From: an uncultured Blautia sp. | Lineage (GTDB): Bacteria; Bacillota; Clostridia; Lachnospirales; Lachnospiraceae | Reading direction: 5' to 3' | Length of the DNA stretch: 64,000 nucleotides | Assembly: GCA_937893675.1 (NCBI GenBank) | Contig: CALBGI010000021.1 | Span: 1-64,000 of the forward strand | Shown here: one piece after another, positions 34,913 to 43,080 of the stretch | Layout: each line of letters starts with the position of its first letter | How positions within the stretch are numbered: position 1 is the first letter of the stretch | Translations under genes and position numbers: made by a program | The notes under the pieces: model-generated | Databases searched by the model: none | Told to the model about the DNA's origin: nothing | The model's input: only the letters and a program-made list of their open reading frames with translations

Positions 34913-36137
34913 GAAGATAAAATCCATAGATTTATTTGCGGGATGTGGCGGATTGATGGATGGATTTGAACAATCAGGCTACTATGATACTATAGCTGCT
35001 GTTGAATGGGAAAAAGCACCATGTAAAAATCTTGAGAATCGGCTTAAAAGTAAATGGAAGTATAAAGATGCTGATAAAAGAGTGCTTAGATTTGATATTC
35101 AGCGTACAGAGGATTTGTTTTTAGGTTGGAAGGATGATCCAGAGTATGGTTCATCAGTGGGGTTGGATAAACTGATAAATAATGCGGGGGGTATAGATGT
35201 TATTATTGGTGGGCCACCATGTCAAGCCTATTCCATTGCAGGACGTGTCAGAGACGAAAATGGGATGAAGGATGACTATCGCAACTATCTTTTTGAAAGT
35301 TATATAGCGGTATTGGAAAGGTATAATCCTAAAGCCTTTATTTTTGAAAATGTTCCGGGCATTTTAAGTGCAAAACCGGGAGATCGACCTATTATTGAAA
35401 TAATTAGAGAAAGTTTCGATAAAGCAGGATATTGTCTATTACCAAATTTGAATGATGCAATTATTGATTTTACAGAGTATGGAGTGCCGCAGAATAGAAA
35501 GAGGATAATTATATTTGGTGTAAATAAAAATGTATTTGGTACAAATGCACAGCATGTGGTAGAAGAATTTTATAAAGATATTTTACCTAAATATAAAGTT
35601 AAAAAGAAACAGACGGTGTATGATGCAATCGGTGATTTACCCAAATTATATCCAATGGAAAATGACCTGAAAGTAAATGGGGCAAGAACACGTCATACAT
35701 TGCCGAATGAACCTATACCAAATCATATAGCAAGGTGGCAGAGTGATAGAGATATTGGCATCTTTAAATTGCTCACAGAGGATATAGAAACAGGGAAAAA
35801 TGAATATACATCTATAGCGGCGTTGAAAGAATTATATACGAAAATGACAGGAAAAGTATCTAATGTTCATAAATACCATGTTTTAAGATGGGATGAACCT
35901 AGTAATTTAATACCTGCACATTTGTATAAAGATGGATTGCGACATATCCATCCTGATTCTAAACAGCAAAGAACGTTGACTGTTAGAGAGGCTGCTAGAC
36001 TGCAGACGTTTGCAGATGATTATATTTTTGAAGGTAGTAATATGGAGTTGTACAAAATGATTGGAAATGCAGTTCCACCTTTATTTGCAAAGTGTTGTGC
36101 TAAAGCAGTAAATGAGATATTGTGTAAATATGAATAA
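34902..36137 (+). CDS. DNA (cytosine-5) methyltransferase 2 of a LlaJI-type system
   Basis: A 411-aa m5C methyltransferase. Motif I DLFAGCGGLMDGF, catalytic GGPPCQAYSIAG near residue 103, ENVPG, YGVPQNRKR and IGNAVPPLF. Its recognition region differs from the first enzyme, as expected for two strands of a non-palindromic sequence. The ATG at 34902 has AGGAGA nine bases upstream and overlaps the first gene by 11 bases. Confidence 0.94.
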   Translation: MKNKKIKSIDLFAGCGGLMDGFEQSGYYDTIAAVEWEKAPCKNLENRLKSKWKYKDADKRVLRFDIQRTEDLFLGWKDDPEYGSSVGLDKLINNAGGIDVIIGGPPCQAYSIAGRVRDENGMKDDYRNYLFESYIAVLERYNPKAFIFENVPGILSAKPGDRPIIEIIRESFDKAGYCLLPNLNDAIIDFTEYGVPQNRKRIIIFGVNKNVFGTNAQHVVEEFYKDILPKYKVKKKQTVYDAIGDLPKLYPMENDLKVNGARTRHTLPNEPIPNHIARWQSDRDIGIFKLLTEDIETGKNEYTSIAALKELYTKMTGKVSNVHKYHVLRWDEPSNLIPAHLYKDGLRHIHPDSKQQRTLTVREAARLQTFADDYIFEGSNMELYKMIGNAVPPLFAKCCAKAVNEILCKYE

Positions 36138-36160
36138 AACTATGGAAGGAGGTCGGACAT

Positions 36161-37753
36161 ATGGCATATACAACGCAGCAGGCAATCGAAACACTGAGTG
36201 GCTATTTAAATATTAGAGATGATCAAAAAAGCGTTATTGCAGATACTAAAAATAGAGGATATGTTGTAGATTTAAATTCCGGTGAACAGGTAGTAATTTT
36301 TATATATCCATTAGTACACAAGCAGGATAATACAAAAAATTATTTTGATACAAGAGATAGTGGTGCATATGAACGCGGCGTGGCTTGGCGATATGCGATA
36401 GAAAACGGGTTGAAATACTTTTGCTTTGGCGTTAATGATCAGGTAGATAAATATAATGAGTATATATTTAGCTTAGAGTGTAACGAAACAATTATAGAAA
36501 AGATATCTGGGACAAAAAATGGAGCAAGAAATGGTCCGGGGAATCAGATAATTATTCCAAATGATTACATTCCATCAAAAGAATATGAAAGAATTAAGAA
36601 TAGATTAGGAATATATATTTCTGTTATAAGAAAAAACTGCTTATACGAGTATTTAGAAATGTACGATAACAGACCGTATTTGCCGGAAGATTATGTGGAA
36701 GACACTGTGTCAGATGAATCTGAAAATCAGGAATCGGAGGAGGCTTATATGCCATTAGTATTTAACACAGAACTAGAAACAAAATATGAAAGAAACCGCA
36801 TTGTTTTTGGCGCTCCGGGTACTGGAAAGAGCTATGAATTGAAAGAGGATTGTGAGGACTTGCTGAAGAACACAAATGGTTCTTATGAACGTGTTACATT
36901 CCATCCTGATTATTCATATTCACAGTTTGTCGGTACATATAAGCCCGTTATGGGAACTGATGAAAAAATCAGATATGATTTTGTGCCGGGACCGTTCATG
37001 CGTGTTTATGTAGAAGCTCTTAAGAGTGGAAGAACAGAAAATCCACAGCCGCATCTTCTGCTTATTGAAGAGATAAACCGAGCAAAAGTGGCAGCCGTAT
37101 TTGGTGATGTATTCCAGTTGTTGGACAGAGATGATGATGGAGTCAGTGAATATGAAATTCAGGCATCAGAGGATATAAGAAAATATCTTGCAAAGCAACT
37201 TGGGGGAACTCCTGATAATTATCAGAAGATCCGGATTCCTAATAATATGTTTATCTGGTCTACAATGAACAGTGCTGATCAGGGTGTATTTCCAATGGAC
37301 ACGGCATTTAAGAGAAGATGGAATTTTGAATATCTTGGCATTAATAAAAATGAGGAAAAGATTTCTGGCATTGGAAAAATAGAACTTGCCGGAAGTGATG
37401 AACCTGTTGAATGGAATATCCTCCGCAGAGCCATTAACGCAAAAATGTCATCAGAGCAGTTTAAGATTAACGAGGACAAGCTGATGGGACCATTTTTCCT
37501 TTCAAAGAAAATTATTGCATCCGATGAAAACGGCATGATCATTGATACGGACAAATTTGTAGCAGCATTCAAGAGCAAGGTGATTATGTATCTGTATGAA
37601 GATGCAGTAAAACAGGGCAAGCACAGATTCTTTGATGGCTGTGATAACAGTAAATATTCGTCTGTGTGCGATGCTTTTGATGAACTGGGAATGGGAATCT
37701 TTGGGCCTAATTTCAAGGAAAACTTTTATGATAAACAAAGGGATGAGGTATAA
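36161..37753 (+). CDS. McrB-like AAA+ GTPase, R1 subunit of a LlaJI-type restriction enzyme
   Basis: A 530-aa protein. An N-terminal recognition region (about 1-190) is followed by an acidic linker and the McrB-type GTPase: P-loop GAPGTGKS (217-224), FHPDYSYSQFVGTYKP, Walker B LLLIEEINRAKV, and the GTP-specificity motif MNSADQG near residue 368. In McrBC the GTPase translocates DNA and the partner cuts. The partner here is of the LlaJI nuclease family and two m5C methyltransferases precede it. This is therefore modification-protected restriction rather than McrBC-type cutting of methylated DNA. It overlaps R2 at the stop. Confidence 0.9.
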   Translation: MAYTTQQAIETLSGYLNIRDDQKSVIADTKNRGYVVDLNSGEQVVIFIYPLVHKQDNTKNYFDTRDSGAYERGVAWRYAIENGLKYFCFGVNDQVDKYNEYIFSLECNETIIEKISGTKNGARNGPGNQIIIPNDYIPSKEYERIKNRLGIYISVIRKNCLYEYLEMYDNRPYLPEDYVEDTVSDESENQESEEAYMPLVFNTELETKYERNRIVFGAPGTGKSYELKEDCEDLLKNTNGSYERVTFHPDYSYSQFVGTYKPVMGTDEKIRYDFVPGPFMRVYVEALKSGRTENPQPHLLLIEEINRAKVAAVFGDVFQLLDRDDDGVSEYEIQASEDIRKYLAKQLGGTPDNYQKIRIPNNMFIWSTMNSADQGVFPMDTAFKRRWNFEYLGINKNEEKISGIGKIELAGSDEPVEWNILRRAINAKMSSEQFKINEDKLMGPFFLSKKIIASDENGMIIDTDKFVAAFKSKVIMYLYEDAVKQGKHRFFDGCDNSKYSSVCDAFDELGMGIFGPNFKENFYDKQRDEV

Positions 37754-39234
37754 TGAGAGTTGTTTCGCAGTATGTCAGGGAACAAAAGCGTTATACGAAA
37801 AATGACCTAAAAAGCAAGTTTTCCTTTGACGAAGACGGAGTAGAAAAATTTATAAAAAATCTCAAGGCATATGGGGTATTGAAGAGCGTAAAGAATACCG
37901 ATGATCAGCTTGAAATGTCTGACCTTGTAGATGATGATATAGAAATCACCGATGAAACGGCTGAGAGTGGTGACTGCTTGTATGTATTTACTTATGTTGG
38001 AGTCATCACCTGTGGAAGTCGTGTCATAAAGGTGTATCCAAAATATCTGCTGTCAAAGAAAGATGATGATGTTCTGGATGAAATGAAACAGGTTGTTAAA
38101 GTTCTGGAGCGCTACAGTCGTTCCGAAGAACAGATTATTAATGTGTTTAATGGTGATGGTGAGAATAGGAGTTTTAATATTCTTGCCGTCATACTGTTCC
38201 TCATTAATGACTATTATGAATATGGTATCTACACGAACAGCGAGGACATCATTGAAGTAAATGGAGAAGGAGAGATTCTCTGGAGAAAGACTATTGATGA
38301 GAGTTTTGCACTGATAGAGGATAATCGGCCATATTATATGGAATTGTATACAGAGAAATCTGTAGAAGATGATATGGATTATTTCAAAAGACTTCATGAA
38401 TGTGTGCTTACGGAATGCTCTAAACAGCTTCATGCAGCCCAGTTGGATGAACTCTTTGATATGGACAGAATAGAATTGTCAGAAGAAACCTTGGAGGATT
38501 TTGGAGACAAGGAGTACATACTTGAAAGGATTATCAAAGAGCTGAATCTGCAGTTTAATACGCACAGGCAGATACTTCTGAAAACACTGTATGCTTACAT
38601 ATCACAAGACAGAAAGATGCTTGATGAAAATGACGGTATCAGTATGTTTGGAACGACCGCATATCATGCAGTGTGGGAAAAAGCGTGTGCAGAAGTATTT
38701 GATAATAAACTGAATACCATGCTGTGCCAGCTTAAAATGACAGTACCGCTTGCAGAGAAATATCAGGGAAAGAAGGAAAGACGCCAGAAGCTAATTGATA
38801 TTATAGAGAAACCAATATGGCAAGGAATTGATACAGAGGCAAAGGCGGCAGATACCCTGATACCTGATTTGATCAGCATACCATGTATAGATGGACAGGA
38901 CTGGTTTATCATATTTGATGCAAAATATTATAATCTTCAGCTTGAAAAGGGAAAATCACTGCGCGGAAATCCGGGTGTCGGAGACGTGACAAAACAGTAT
39001 TTGTATCAGTTGGCATATAAAAACTTTATTCAGGAGCATGGGATTACACATGTAAGAAATTGTTTTCTTATGCCAACAGATGGTAACACAATTGTAAAAA
39101 AAGGTATTGCAAAAATGAAAATGCTTGAAACCTTGGGTTTGGAAAATATCCAGATACGTTTGATCCCGGCAGCAGAATTATATGAAAAGTATCTGTCCGA
39201 CAGCCATATGGATATCCAGAAGCTAGAGTTATAA
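37753..39234 (+). CDS. LlaJI/McrC-like nuclease, R2 subunit
   Basis: A 493-aa cutting subunit. The N-terminal part resembles McrC (interaction with the GTPase). The C-terminal part carries a PD-(D/E)xK centre: LIPDLISI near residue 374 and IIFDAKYYN near residue 392. This is the LlaJI restriction endonuclease family layout. The start codon overlaps the GTPase stop, so the two are made together. A terminator follows. Confidence 0.9.
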   Translation: MRVVSQYVREQKRYTKNDLKSKFSFDEDGVEKFIKNLKAYGVLKSVKNTDDQLEMSDLVDDDIEITDETAESGDCLYVFTYVGVITCGSRVIKVYPKYLLSKKDDDVLDEMKQVVKVLERYSRSEEQIINVFNGDGENRSFNILAVILFLINDYYEYGIYTNSEDIIEVNGEGEILWRKTIDESFALIEDNRPYYMELYTEKSVEDDMDYFKRLHECVLTECSKQLHAAQLDELFDMDRIELSEETLEDFGDKEYILERIIKELNLQFNTHRQILLKTLYAYISQDRKMLDENDGISMFGTTAYHAVWEKACAEVFDNKLNTMLCQLKMTVPLAEKYQGKKERRQKLIDIIEKPIWQGIDTEAKAADTLIPDLISIPCIDGQDWFIIFDAKYYNLQLEKGKSLRGNPGVGDVTKQYLYQLAYKNFIQEHGITHVRNCFLMPTDGNTIVKKGIAKMKMLETLGLENIQIRLIPAAELYEKYLSDSHMDIQKLEL

Positions 39235-39325
39235 TATTAAATCATGAGGAAATAAAATAGCAGAACAGTGGAAAATTATCTAACCAATGTATTTTTTGAA
39301 TAAAATCATATAAACACAAAATTCA

Positions 39326-39365
39326 GGCCCAGCTTAGTAATTCATTAAGCTGGGCTTCATTTTTA
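39326..39365. terminator. terminator after the restriction operon
   Basis: A 10-bp stem (GCCCAGCTTA with TAAGCTGGGC) with a T tract. It lies between convergent genes and overlaps the stop of the minus-strand gene. Confidence 0.8.
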
Positions 39366-39650
39366 ACATGACATTTCCCGGTCATCATTAATAACCGCCT
39401 CTTTAGAAGAGGTTCGTGCAAGTCCTTCCTGATAAGCTTTACGTGCAAGCTTCATGTTAGACTTGTAGCTTTCGATCATTAACTGATCAAATTCAGCACG
39501 TTCCTCGGATGTCAATTTGTTCCTAAATGAAAAGTATAATTTGTTGTAAGCCTGAGTCTCCTGTTCATATTCATCTGAATCAATATAGGACTGCATTGCA
39601 GAATTGAAAGGGTCAGGCATGGTATGGGAATCTTTGCTGTCGTGTCTCAT
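39363..39650 (-). CDS. small hypothetical protein (possibly DUF6809-like)
   Basis: A 95-aa mostly helical protein (DEYEQETQAYNKLYFSFRNK, LTSEERAEFDQLMIESYKS), as found in prophages and conjugative elements of gut Clostridia. The ATG at 39650 has AGGAGG nine bases upstream. Function unknown; a membrane-free, possibly DNA-free accessory protein. Confidence 0.6.
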   Translation of the reverse strand: MRHDSKDSHTMPDPFNSAMQSYIDSDEYEQETQAYNKLYFSFRNKLTSEERAEFDQLMIESYKSNMKLARKAYQEGLARTSSKEAVINDDREMSC

Positions 39651-39681
39651 GATTTTATTCCTCCTGTTGAGCATAGTTAAT

Positions 39682-40086
39682 TTACAAAGTGTTACTGTAG
39701 AAAAAATATGATTCAACTGGAAGAGGGTCATCCGATTCCCTTCCACCGCATTTATGTAACAAAACTGCGATGAATACTGCACTGCAGAGCATAAATGGCG
39801 TACTGGTATGCTTTACACATGAAAGCAAAAGAGCAGCAATGATCAGCGTGTGCATTCTTGAGCGGTCAAGGTTTTCTTTTCTGCCATTGGCCATCATAAG
39901 ATATCTTCTGATGAACTCATGGAGATTGGAGAGAGAGTGCTTAATCCGATGGATAAGTTCCTGAATGACGGCATTAAACTCTTCATCAACTTCTTCCATA
40001 ATGTCTGCAACAGCAGCAAGGACGGCTTCTGTAATTTTTCTGGTATCAAATTCTACCGTAGTACCATCTGTCTTTATCACTTCCAT
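39682..40086 (-). CDS. hypothetical protein with ATP-cone-like start and a membrane segment
   Basis: A 134-aa protein. The first 30 residues (EVIKTDGTTVEFDTRKITEAV) resemble the beginning of an ATP-cone. The middle is helical, and residues about 85-115 form a hydrophobic hairpin likely to enter the membrane. It is part of the leftward lysogeny operon. ATG 40086 lies 12 bases after GGGAGG; a GTG four codons earlier is too near the site. Function unknown. Confidence 0.5.
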   Translation of the reverse strand: MEVIKTDGTTVEFDTRKITEAVLAAVADIMEEVDEEFNAVIQELIHRIKHSLSNLHEFIRRYLMMANGRKENLDRSRMHTLIIAALLLSCVKHTSTPFMLCSAVFIAVLLHKCGGRESDDPLPVESYFFYSNTL

Positions 40087-40200
40087 AAGTAAAATCACCT
40101 CCCGTTGGATAAAAATACATGGTTTTAAGGGGACAAAAAGGCAATACCTTGCACTTTTTATGTAACAAATGCAAGATATTGCATCCTGTAATATTCAGTT

Positions 40201-40776
40201 TTAAGCCGCAATTCCAAATTGCGATAGCATTTCAAGTTCGTATTCTTCATAGTCTGGCGGACCATATGTCAGCCATTTCTGAAAATATATGAAGATGTAA
40301 ACCGAAGCCTGCTCGGAAACAAAGAACCTTGCTGCTATTTCCCACGGTGACTCACATTTCGCAGTGTTGATAAGCGGAGGTGGGGCAATACTGTATTTCG
40401 CAAAGAAGTTAGCTTCCGCTTCCTGTTCATCTCTCGTAAGTGTACAATCCGGGAGATGGTGTCCGAGATAGATATGACCAATTTCATGGAAAATAGTCCA
40501 TCTCTGACGTTCATAGCTGTTGAAATCGTTATAGAAGATGTAATATCTGTACATTCCCGTTTCAGAAACTTTTCTCAATACGGAAAATCCTTCGGAACTG
40601 TATTCCATTGCCAATCTCAACTGATGGTCATTCAATTGGGAATAGGGGACTAAAATATAGTATAACCTGTTGGCAATTTCAAAACAGTCAATGGGAAATG
40701 TTCTGATTTCGCATTCTTCATACATATCAACGACTTCGTGTTTAATCTGCTCGTATCGTTGAACCGGCAGATACAA
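40201..40776 (-). CDS. ImmA/IrrE-type metallopeptidase
   Basis: A 191-aa zinc peptidase. HEIGH at residues 97-101 and a downstream EAEANFFAKY helix giving the third ligand form the ImmA/IrrE centre. ImmA cleaves the element repressor after DNA damage; the repressor gene is directly upstream on the same strand. The start appears to be a TTG after GGAAGG. Confidence 0.88.
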   Translation of the reverse strand: MYLPVQRYEQIKHEVVDMYEECEIRTFPIDCFEIANRLYYILVPYSQLNDHQLRLAMEYSSEGFSVLRKVSETGMYRYYIFYNDFNSYERQRWTIFHEIGHIYLGHHLPDCTLTRDEQEAEANFFAKYSIAPPPLINTAKCESPWEIAARFFVSEQASVYIFIYFQKWLTYGPPDYEEYELEMLSQFGIAA

Positions 40777-40782
40777 ATTGCA

Positions 40783-41118
40783 TCATCCTTCCTGACTATC
40801 CGACTCAAACAGAGCGTTCACTAATTCGCGCTTCTGGGTGTTAGTCATTTGAGAAGCATTTCTGGCAATGAGTCTGTGAATTTTGTAATATTCACTTTCA
40901 AAGTCATTTTCTTCTTCAGTACCGAGGAGGTAATCGGAAGTGGTGTGTAATGCGTTTGCTATATTGGCGATAACAGGACCTTTAGGTGTGCGTTCGTTCT
41001 TAATATAGCGGCACATGGAAACCTCAGTCGTTCCGACGATCTCAGCTAGTTCTCGTTGAGTCATGTCATTTTTTTTCAACAACTCAAGAATCCTTCCTCC
41101 TAAAGTATTCTCGTTCAT
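40783..41118 (-). CDS. Xre-family phage repressor (CI/ImmR-like)
   Basis: A 111-aa protein. The N-terminal helix-turn-helix (LKKNDMTQRELAEIVGTTEVSMCRYIKNE) is followed by a short charged tail with QMTNTQKRELVNALF. It pairs with the ImmA-like gene and faces a rightward early promoter, the standard lysogeny switch. AGAGGT lies upstream of the ATG. Confidence 0.88.
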   Translation of the reverse strand: MNENTLGGRILELLKKNDMTQRELAEIVGTTEVSMCRYIKNERTPKGPVIANIANALHTTSDYLLGTEEENDFESEYYKIHRLIARNASQMTNTQKRELVNALFESDSQEG

Positions 41119-41585
41119 AGTGGTTTACCTCTTTCTAAATTAGATTTGCATATGCTCCTGCATGGCACTCTGGCTCTGCGTCTTTGGCATTTTGCAGTGT
41201 TCGGCTTACTTTCGTTTTTTTTATAAGGGTACTCTTGTCTTTAGTAATCTCTCTCCGCCTGAGCTTTAGTTGATAATAATTGCGGAAGGATTACAGGTGG
41301 TTAACCGGCCCTTCAGGTTAAGTTTCAGCACTAACTGAATTGCTCTTTTGACTTTGGCTCAACTAGTCCAGCACTACAGCTATAATACAAATTCATGTAT
41401 CCATTTAATTGTAGTTTTGTGTTAGTTAAAAAAATTATCTTAAAACGGATACTTGAGTTATTGATTTACCAAAAGTATAATTCAACTTACCATTTGTGTC
41501 AATAGGGAAAATAAATTTTTTTAGAAAAAGTGCCGTAAAATAAAGGTTTTTAGAAGTTTTCAGGAAAACAATGGTAATTTATCTG
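41119..41585. promoter_or_regulatory. lysogeny switch control region with repeated operators
   Basis: No gene is seen in this stretch. Its right part carries AACTTACCATTTGT (41484-41497), an inverted partial copy at 41569-41578 and a related TTTACCAAAAGT near 41465. These match a copy in the early promoter at 41591-41604. They are likely repressor/Cro sites. The left 300 bases show nothing recognisable. Confidence 0.6.
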
Positions 41586-41614
41586 TTGACAACTTACCGT
41601 TTGTTTAATATGAT
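41586..41614 (+). promoter_or_regulatory. rightward early promoter with internal operator
   Basis: TTGACA, a 17-base spacer and TATGAT. The spacer contains AACTTACCGTTTGT (41591-41604), so repressor binding would block RNA polymerase. Confidence 0.8.
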
Positions 41615-41649
41615 ATGAGCATCAGCAAACGAAAGGCAGGTGAAAAAAT

Positions 41650-41910
41650 ATGAATGTAAGACTTCTCAAAGCAAAGCGTGTGGAACGTGGAATTCAGCAG
41701 AAAGAACTCGCAAAAGCCCTTAATATCACGGAAAAAACGATGTGTCATAAGGAGTGCAGTGAGGAGAATAAGTTCAAAGCGGAGGAAATGTTAATCCTTG
41801 TAAAGCAGCTAAACTTATCCTTTGCAGAGTTCGATGCTATTTTTTTTAACCACGAACTTACCAAATGTTTAAGAAGAACGCAAAAACTTACCAATGAGAA
41901 ACAGAGGTAG
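41650..41910 (+). CDS. Cro-like helix-turn-helix protein
   Basis: An 86-aa protein with an N-terminal HTH (LKAKRVERGIQQKELAKALNITEKTM) and a lysine-rich tail. It is first gene of the rightward operon, opposite the repressor, which is the position of Cro. A GCAGGTG-type site precedes the ATG. Confidence 0.8.
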   Translation: MNVRLLKAKRVERGIQQKELAKALNITEKTMCHKECSEENKFKAEEMLILVKQLNLSFAEFDAIFFNHELTKCLRRTQKLTNEKQR

Positions 41911-41914
41911 AGAA

Positions 41915-42124
41915 ATGTTAAAGTCCATAAAAAGAAAAACGAGTCATTCATATCACTCATCGGGCAGAAGAGTATCTGATATGGACAACTCATTTACTAC
42001 AGTCATTCTATCACAGGATGGCGGTAAAGAAAAGATGAAATTTATGGACTGCGTATGCAGCAACATTATATTACGAGAAAACCACGGCCATGAGAGCCGA
42101 ATGAGAAAGGATGAATTATTATGA
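41915..42124 (+). CDS. small hypothetical early protein
   Basis: A 69-aa basic/polar protein beginning MLKSIKRKTSHSYHSSG. AGAGGTAG lies in front of the ATG, and it overlaps the next gene by four bases. This coupling supports it being translated. No family recognised. Confidence 0.5.
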   Translation: MLKSIKRKTSHSYHSSGRRVSDMDNSFTTVILSQDGGKEKMKFMDCVCSNIILRENHGHESRMRKDELL

Positions 42125-42519
42125 TGAAAATCTTTATCTGCAGCCCGTATCAGGGCAACATCGAGGAAAACAAAAAGAAGGCAGCATATTACGCAAAGAT
42201 CGTTGCCAAATCTGGGAATGTCCCAGTTGCACCACATATCTATTTTCCAACCTTCCTTGATGAGAAGAATCCCAACGAGAGAATGACAGGAATTGAAATG
42301 GGACTGGAACTCATGGATACATGCGATATGGTCTATGTTTTCGGTTTTGAGATTACGGAAGGCATGAGATTCGAACTGGAACATGCCAAGGAAATGAAGA
42401 AGCCTGTAAGACTTTATGACAGAAATTTTGAACAGATTTGTGTCAAAACGCTTCCGATTGATGACCGTGCCAGTGATGAGTACCGTTCCCTGATCAAGGG
42501 GCAGAAGCTCATGAGATAG
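42121..42519 (+). CDS. DUF4406/nucleoside 2-deoxyribosyltransferase-like protein
   Basis: A 132-aa Rossmann-like protein (KIFICSPYQGNIEEN start, then TCDMVYVFGFEITEGMRFELEHAKEM) of the family related to nucleoside deoxyribosyltransferases. It is common in phage early regions. It may process or sense nucleotides; the substrate is unknown. ATG at 42121 or one codon later. Confidence 0.75.
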   Translation: MMKIFICSPYQGNIEENKKKAAYYAKIVAKSGNVPVAPHIYFPTFLDEKNPNERMTGIEMGLELMDTCDMVYVFGFEITEGMRFELEHAKEMKKPVRLYDRNFEQICVKTLPIDDRASDEYRSLIKGQKLMR

Positions 42520-42529
42520 GAGATCCGCC

Positions 42530-42724
42530 ATGTCAGGAAGAGTAAATGTCCGTTACGGACTGAATCAGGGTGACCGAATTATGGTCACCCGTGGAAAAGA
42601 GAAGAAAAAAGCAGCCGTTGTAAAGGAGTACCCGTTCCATATTCTGATGGATTGGGGAAAGTACAAGTCCAGTGTAAACAAAGTTGATGTGTATACAGGC
42701 GATGTGAAACTGGCACGCATTTGA
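42530..42724 (+). CDS. small phage protein, SH3-like
   Basis: A 64-aa protein with short beta-strands (GDRIMVTRGKEKKKAAVVKEYPFHILMDW), a pattern of small SH3-like barrels. It lies in the early operon, with GGAG upstream. Function unknown. Confidence 0.55.
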   Translation: MSGRVNVRYGLNQGDRIMVTRGKEKKKAAVVKEYPFHILMDWGKYKSSVNKVDVYTGDVKLARI

Positions 42725-42738
42725 AAGGAGAGAACGCC

Positions 42739-43080
42739 ATGAGCGAAGCATTATTATTGGTAGCCGAGGGCTACGAACAGATTGCTGCCGGAATCAGAAA
42801 GATGGTCGCAGCACAGAAAGATACATCTAAAAAGGAAGAGAAGCCTGTGAAGAAGGCAGAAAAGAAGGAAACTCCTGTGGCAGATACACCGAAGGATGAA
42901 GTTGCCCCAAAGGAGACAGCCGTTGACAGAAAGACGGTCCGTGCTTTCCTTGCGGACAAGTCCAGATCAGGAAAGACCTCAGAGGTAAAGAACCTGATCG
43001 AGCAGTTCGGTTTCCAGAAGCTGTCAGATGTTCCTGATGAAAAACTGTCGGAACTGTATGAGAAAGCACAGGTGCTTTAA
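42739..43080 (+). CDS. hypothetical phage protein with charged linker
   Basis: A 113-aa protein. Helical start, Lys/Glu-rich linker (about 32-60) and a C-terminal domain with RKTVRAFLADKSRSGKTSEVKNLIEQFG. This resembles the rRNA/ssDNA-associated 'Rho-N/SAP-like' small domains of phages. AAAGGAG upstream fixes ATG 42739. It is coupled to the next gene by a one-base overlap. Confidence 0.6.
   Translation: MSEALLLVAEGYEQIAAGIRKMVAAQKDTSKKEEKPVKKAEKKETPVADTPKDEVAPKETAVDRKTVRAFLADKSRSGKTSEVKNLIEQFGFQKLSDVPDEKLSELYEKAQVL

Noticed and set aside
36161..39234. Stand-alone McrBC type IV restriction system
   Set aside because: Two m5C methyltransferases are in the same operon and the nuclease matches the LlaJI family, so a methylation-protected system fits better.
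30418..41910. Integrase gene near the left end of the element
   Set aside because: No tyrosine or serine recombinase signature was found on either strand in this stretch; it is expected near the right end, outside the window.
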